Shown piece by piece: positions 52,267-54,107 of a stretch of DNA of 54,107 nt; positions within the stretch are counted from its first letter, which is position 1, and every line of letters begins with the position of its first letter. The DNA is taken from NCBI GenBank assembly GCA_028825335.1, contig JAPKAI010000007.1, forward strand, positions 1-54,107, given 5' to 3'. The notes beneath the pieces are model-generated. The model saw only the letters and a list, made by a program, of their open reading frames with translations. It had not been told where the DNA came from and searched no databases. The translations under genes and the position numbers were made by a program. Origin of the DNA: Gammaproteobacteria bacterium. Its GTDB lineage: Bacteria > Pseudomonadota > Gammaproteobacteria > Pseudomonadales > Pseudohongiellaceae.

Positions 52267-52851
52267 TCACCTTCTACGAATCGAGTTTAGATATTCTTCC
52301 GTGTTTTTAAAGTCCTGCTCGAAAGCGCGATTAAACGCAAACCTTACTAGGAATGCCGTTAGTCGCGAGCTAGGTCTAAACACGGCGGAGACTTTAACTG
52401 CTGTTCGGCCGTTGGCTTGTTCAGTAAGTTGATAGAGGCCGATGGAGTAATCTATTGGTGCGTTAACCGTTGATTCAGACATCTCTGTAAAATAGGCGAA
52501 GGAATTCGGCGGGTCGAATAGAATTATTTTCTGTATAAGTATGTCTTCATTCTCCATCGTCGAAATTCTTCTTGAACCGATATCAAGTTCATCTCTACGG
52601 AGGGAATTAGAATTATCGAATAGTGTGCTGATGATATCATCGGAGTAGTCAGGTAATTCTGCGAGAAGTGCTTGAAACACCATTTCTATAGATTGGTCTA
52701 TATCGAGCAGCACGCGATTATTCGGATCGCTCTTTGCTTTCTCAAATTGTTCACGGATGAATGAATCGCTAAATTCATTGGCAGGCTGCGCGTGACTGGA
52801 AAGAGCCACGCAGGCGACAAAAATTGAAACGGCCTTGCTGAGTGGGGGCAT
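52267..52851 (-). CDS. Exported SRPBCC-like hypothetical protein
   Basis: 194 residues from the ATG at 52851 (GAGTGAAG before it); the upstream TTG at 52863 is less likely. Signal peptide ...VALSSHAQP. The body includes L-L-D-I-D-Q-S-I-E-M-V-F-Q-A-L, a beta-rich middle (I-L-I-Q-K-I-I-L-F-D-P-P), T-A-V-K-V-S-A-V-F-R-P and a long C-terminal helix with F-K-N-T-E-E-Y-L. The strand-helix-strand pattern suggests SRPBCC/START-like folding, but motif support is weak. Alternative: an unrelated periplasmic protein. Confidence 0.6.
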   Translation of the reverse strand: MPPLSKAVSIFVACVALSSHAQPANEFSDSFIREQFEKAKSDPNNRVLLDIDQSIEMVFQALLAELPDYSDDIISTLFDNSNSLRRDELDIGSRRISTMENEDILIQKIILFDPPNSFAYFTEMSESTVNAPIDYSIGLYQLTEQANGRTAVKVSAVFRPSSRLTAFLVRFAFNRAFEQDFKNTEEYLNSIRRR

Positions 52852-52917
52852 CTTCACTCTCAAAAATTACTAGGCTGTTGAGTATAGCCCAGTTCAATTC
52901 AATCTTGGCACCTGCAA

Positions 52918-53244
52918 GTGAGGGATAGAGCAAAGTGCCCATGCAATTTCAGCCTAGCTAAAAAGAAGAGCCTGAATCCAGATCCCTGTTCCACAATCTG
53001 GCTGTTTTCATCCATTGACGCGATTATGGGCCGGCCTCTGGATGAGATCTTGAAGGAATTACCGCTCTCTACCGAAATCGGGAATGCGCTAGTAAAGAGA
53101 AAGGGCGAGGTTGGGAAGCTGCTATCTCTATTCCTGAACTACGAGAGAGGGAATTGGCCTGAGTTTACAGGCTGTGGGATTCCCGTTGGTGATCTCAGTA
53201 GTGCCTATTTGGAGTCTATATCGTGGGCGACAGAACTTATTTAG
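52918..53244 (+). pseudogene. HDOD-domain C-terminal remnant (EAL-HDOD/YuxH-like)
   Basis: About 80 residues of the frame from codon 28 match the end of HDOD domains: W-L-F-S-S-I-D-A-I-M-G-R-P-L-D-E-I, L-P-L-S-T-E-I-G-N-A-L, G-K-L-L-S-L-F-L-N-Y-E-R-G-N-W. In EAL-HDOD regulators this is the last ~80 residues of a ~400-residue protein. The first part (N-terminal 27 codons) looks like read-through of non-coding sequence, and no EAL or HDOD N-half precedes it, so the gene is a fragment. No promoter or start is credible. Confidence 0.7.
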
Positions 53245-53258
53245 CCGTAGTATTCAAA

Positions 53259-54071
53259 CTACATTTCCTGATCTTTGCTAAAAGGCTGAGTTAGTAGTGA
53301 AACGATACCGATGCAGCGATCCTCTCGATAGCCACGAATCCCAAGCTCGATAGCTTCTTGGCCCTTTGCCGGCTGCTCCTTGTAGGTTTTCAGCAATTTG
53401 TCCCACCAAGTGAAATTAAATCCAAAATTTTGACTGTGCTCGCTCACTTGCGTGGAATGATGTATGCGGTGCATGTCAGGCGTAACTATGAAATAACGGA
53501 GAAACTTGTCGAGCTTATTCGGCAGCTTGATATTGCTATGGTTAAACATCGAGGTAGCATTTAGAACTATCTCTGATATCAATACCGCAGCGGCCAAAGG
53601 CCCTAAAAGTAATATTAGTAAAAGCTTGATCGTGGCGGAAATGAATATAGACAACGGATGAAATCGAACTCCAGTAGAGACATCGTAGTCGAGATCAGTA
53701 TGGTGCACCCGATGCAGTGTCCAGAGTAATTTAGATTTGTGAAATAGCCGATGTTGCAAGTAGATAGTGAAGTCGAAGACAACGATATAAAGCGTGATGC
53801 TGATCAAGGGCTGAATTTCAAACTGGTTAAATAGCCCCCAACTTCTCTCATTTGCCCATATCGCAGCAGCTACACCGATAAGCGGCAATGCCAACGCCAC
53901 GATCACTGAGCTGAGGGCGCTAATGCCAAAATTGTTGATCCATCGCTTTGCTTTAGAGTGCTGAGGTTTGCGTCTGGGTGAGTAGATTTCCAGCAAGGCC
54001 AAAACTGTTAATAGAAGTGCGAACACACTTAGCCGAGCAGCGGAGTCAAGTGTGGCATCCAGCACGTTCAT
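53259..54071 (-). CDS. Sterol desaturase / fatty acid hydroxylase family membrane enzyme
   Basis: 270 residues, several hydrophobic segments (e.g. LSVFALLLTVLALLEIY, LLILLLGPLAAAVLISEIV). Di-iron histidine motifs in order: H-R-L-F-H, H-R-V-H-H-T-D, F-H-P, N-H-S-N and H-R-I-H-H-S. These define the fatty acid hydroxylase/sterol desaturase superfamily, integral membrane enzymes that use O2 and a reductase partner. The substrate is unknown. AGGA lies two bases before the ATG at 54071, so the start is a little close but plausible. Confidence 0.92.
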   Translation of the reverse strand: MNVLDATLDSAARLSVFALLLTVLALLEIYSPRRKPQHSKAKRWINNFGISALSSVIVALALPLIGVAAAIWANERSWGLFNQFEIQPLISITLYIVVFDFTIYLQHRLFHKSKLLWTLHRVHHTDLDYDVSTGVRFHPLSIFISATIKLLLILLLGPLAAAVLISEIVLNATSMFNHSNIKLPNKLDKFLRYFIVTPDMHRIHHSTQVSEHSQNFGFNFTWWDKLLKTYKEQPAKGQEAIELGIRGYREDRCIGIVSLLTQPFSKDQEM

Positions 54072-54107
54072 TTCCTGCTCAATTTAATGCTATTGGCATT
54101 GGCATTG

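Noticed and set aside
1-54107. CRISPR array or phage region
   Set aside because: No regularly spaced direct repeats, and no phage structural, integrase or cas genes were seen.

Overview
The window looks like a chromosomal segment of a free-living, probably marine, gammaproteobacterium. The grounds are inference: moderate GC, Shine-Dalgarno starts, a Tex protein, a CCA-encoding tRNA-Gly, TonB-dependent and PEBP proteins, and a very high load of exported proteins (signal peptides, lipoboxes, Tat signals) of the kind common in Pseudohongiella/OM182-like lineages. No ribosomal or housekeeping marker fixes the taxon.

Layout. 1-5.3 kb (minus): two exported beta-lactamase-fold serine hydrolases around an M1 aminopeptidase lipoprotein. 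5.5-10.8 kb (plus): a nuclease-fold protein that has lost its catalytic His, two copies of an uncharacterised exported family ('GVW...ERC...YACHEGNY'), a split-barrel-like protein, a 42-residue membrane peptide, a retropepsin-like relic and an SRPBCC protein closed by a strong terminator. 10.8-12 kb (minus): a DUF1080 protein and a truncated MoxR ATPase. 12.1-20.3 kb: PQQ dehydrogenase, tRNA-Gly(CCC), gamma carbonic anhydrase, flavin reductase, MDR oxidoreductase, a third GVW paralogue, a frameshifted ABM monooxygenase, exported RidA and an exported metallo-beta-lactamase. 20.4-27.2 kb (minus): Tex, a DsbA/HCCA-isomerase protein, and a DUF1501/DUF1800 pair. 27.4-36.3 kb (plus): a second PQQ dehydrogenase, a redoxin with an in-frame TGA at its active-site Cys, an ABM gene with an amber stop (minus), two Tat-exported PLP enzymes, and an AHL-acylase-like lipoprotein bracketed by two related palindromes. 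36.4-47.5 kb: dienelactone hydrolase, a second exported metallo-beta-lactamase, a YghU-type GST, a serine hydrolase, cupin, TonB receptor, amidase, double GNAT and APC permease. 47.7-54.1 kb: the fourth GVW paralogue, FMN-dependent 2-hydroxyacid oxidase, NIPSNAP protein, a broken class A beta-lactamase, PEBP protein, an HDOD remnant and a sterol-desaturase-family enzyme.

How it fits together. The region is not one pathway. It is a set of periplasmic/outer-membrane hydrolytic and oxidative genes (peptidase, esterases, amidase, acylase, PQQ enzymes, hydroxyacid oxidase, DUF1080 sugar-type hydrolase) with uptake functions, which suits a scavenging heterotroph. It also carries several decaying genes: two ABM genes, MoxR, class A beta-lactamase, HDOD and a nuclease tail.

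The most notable signal is at 29606-29608. A TGA sits exactly where the first Cys of a W-C-P-Y-C redoxin motif belongs, the reading frame continues intact for about 300 codons, and a hairpin with a G-starting apical loop lies at the spacing expected of a bacterial SECIS. This is a strong candidate selenoprotein: an exported thioredoxin-fold domain fused to a DsbD-alpha-like domain.
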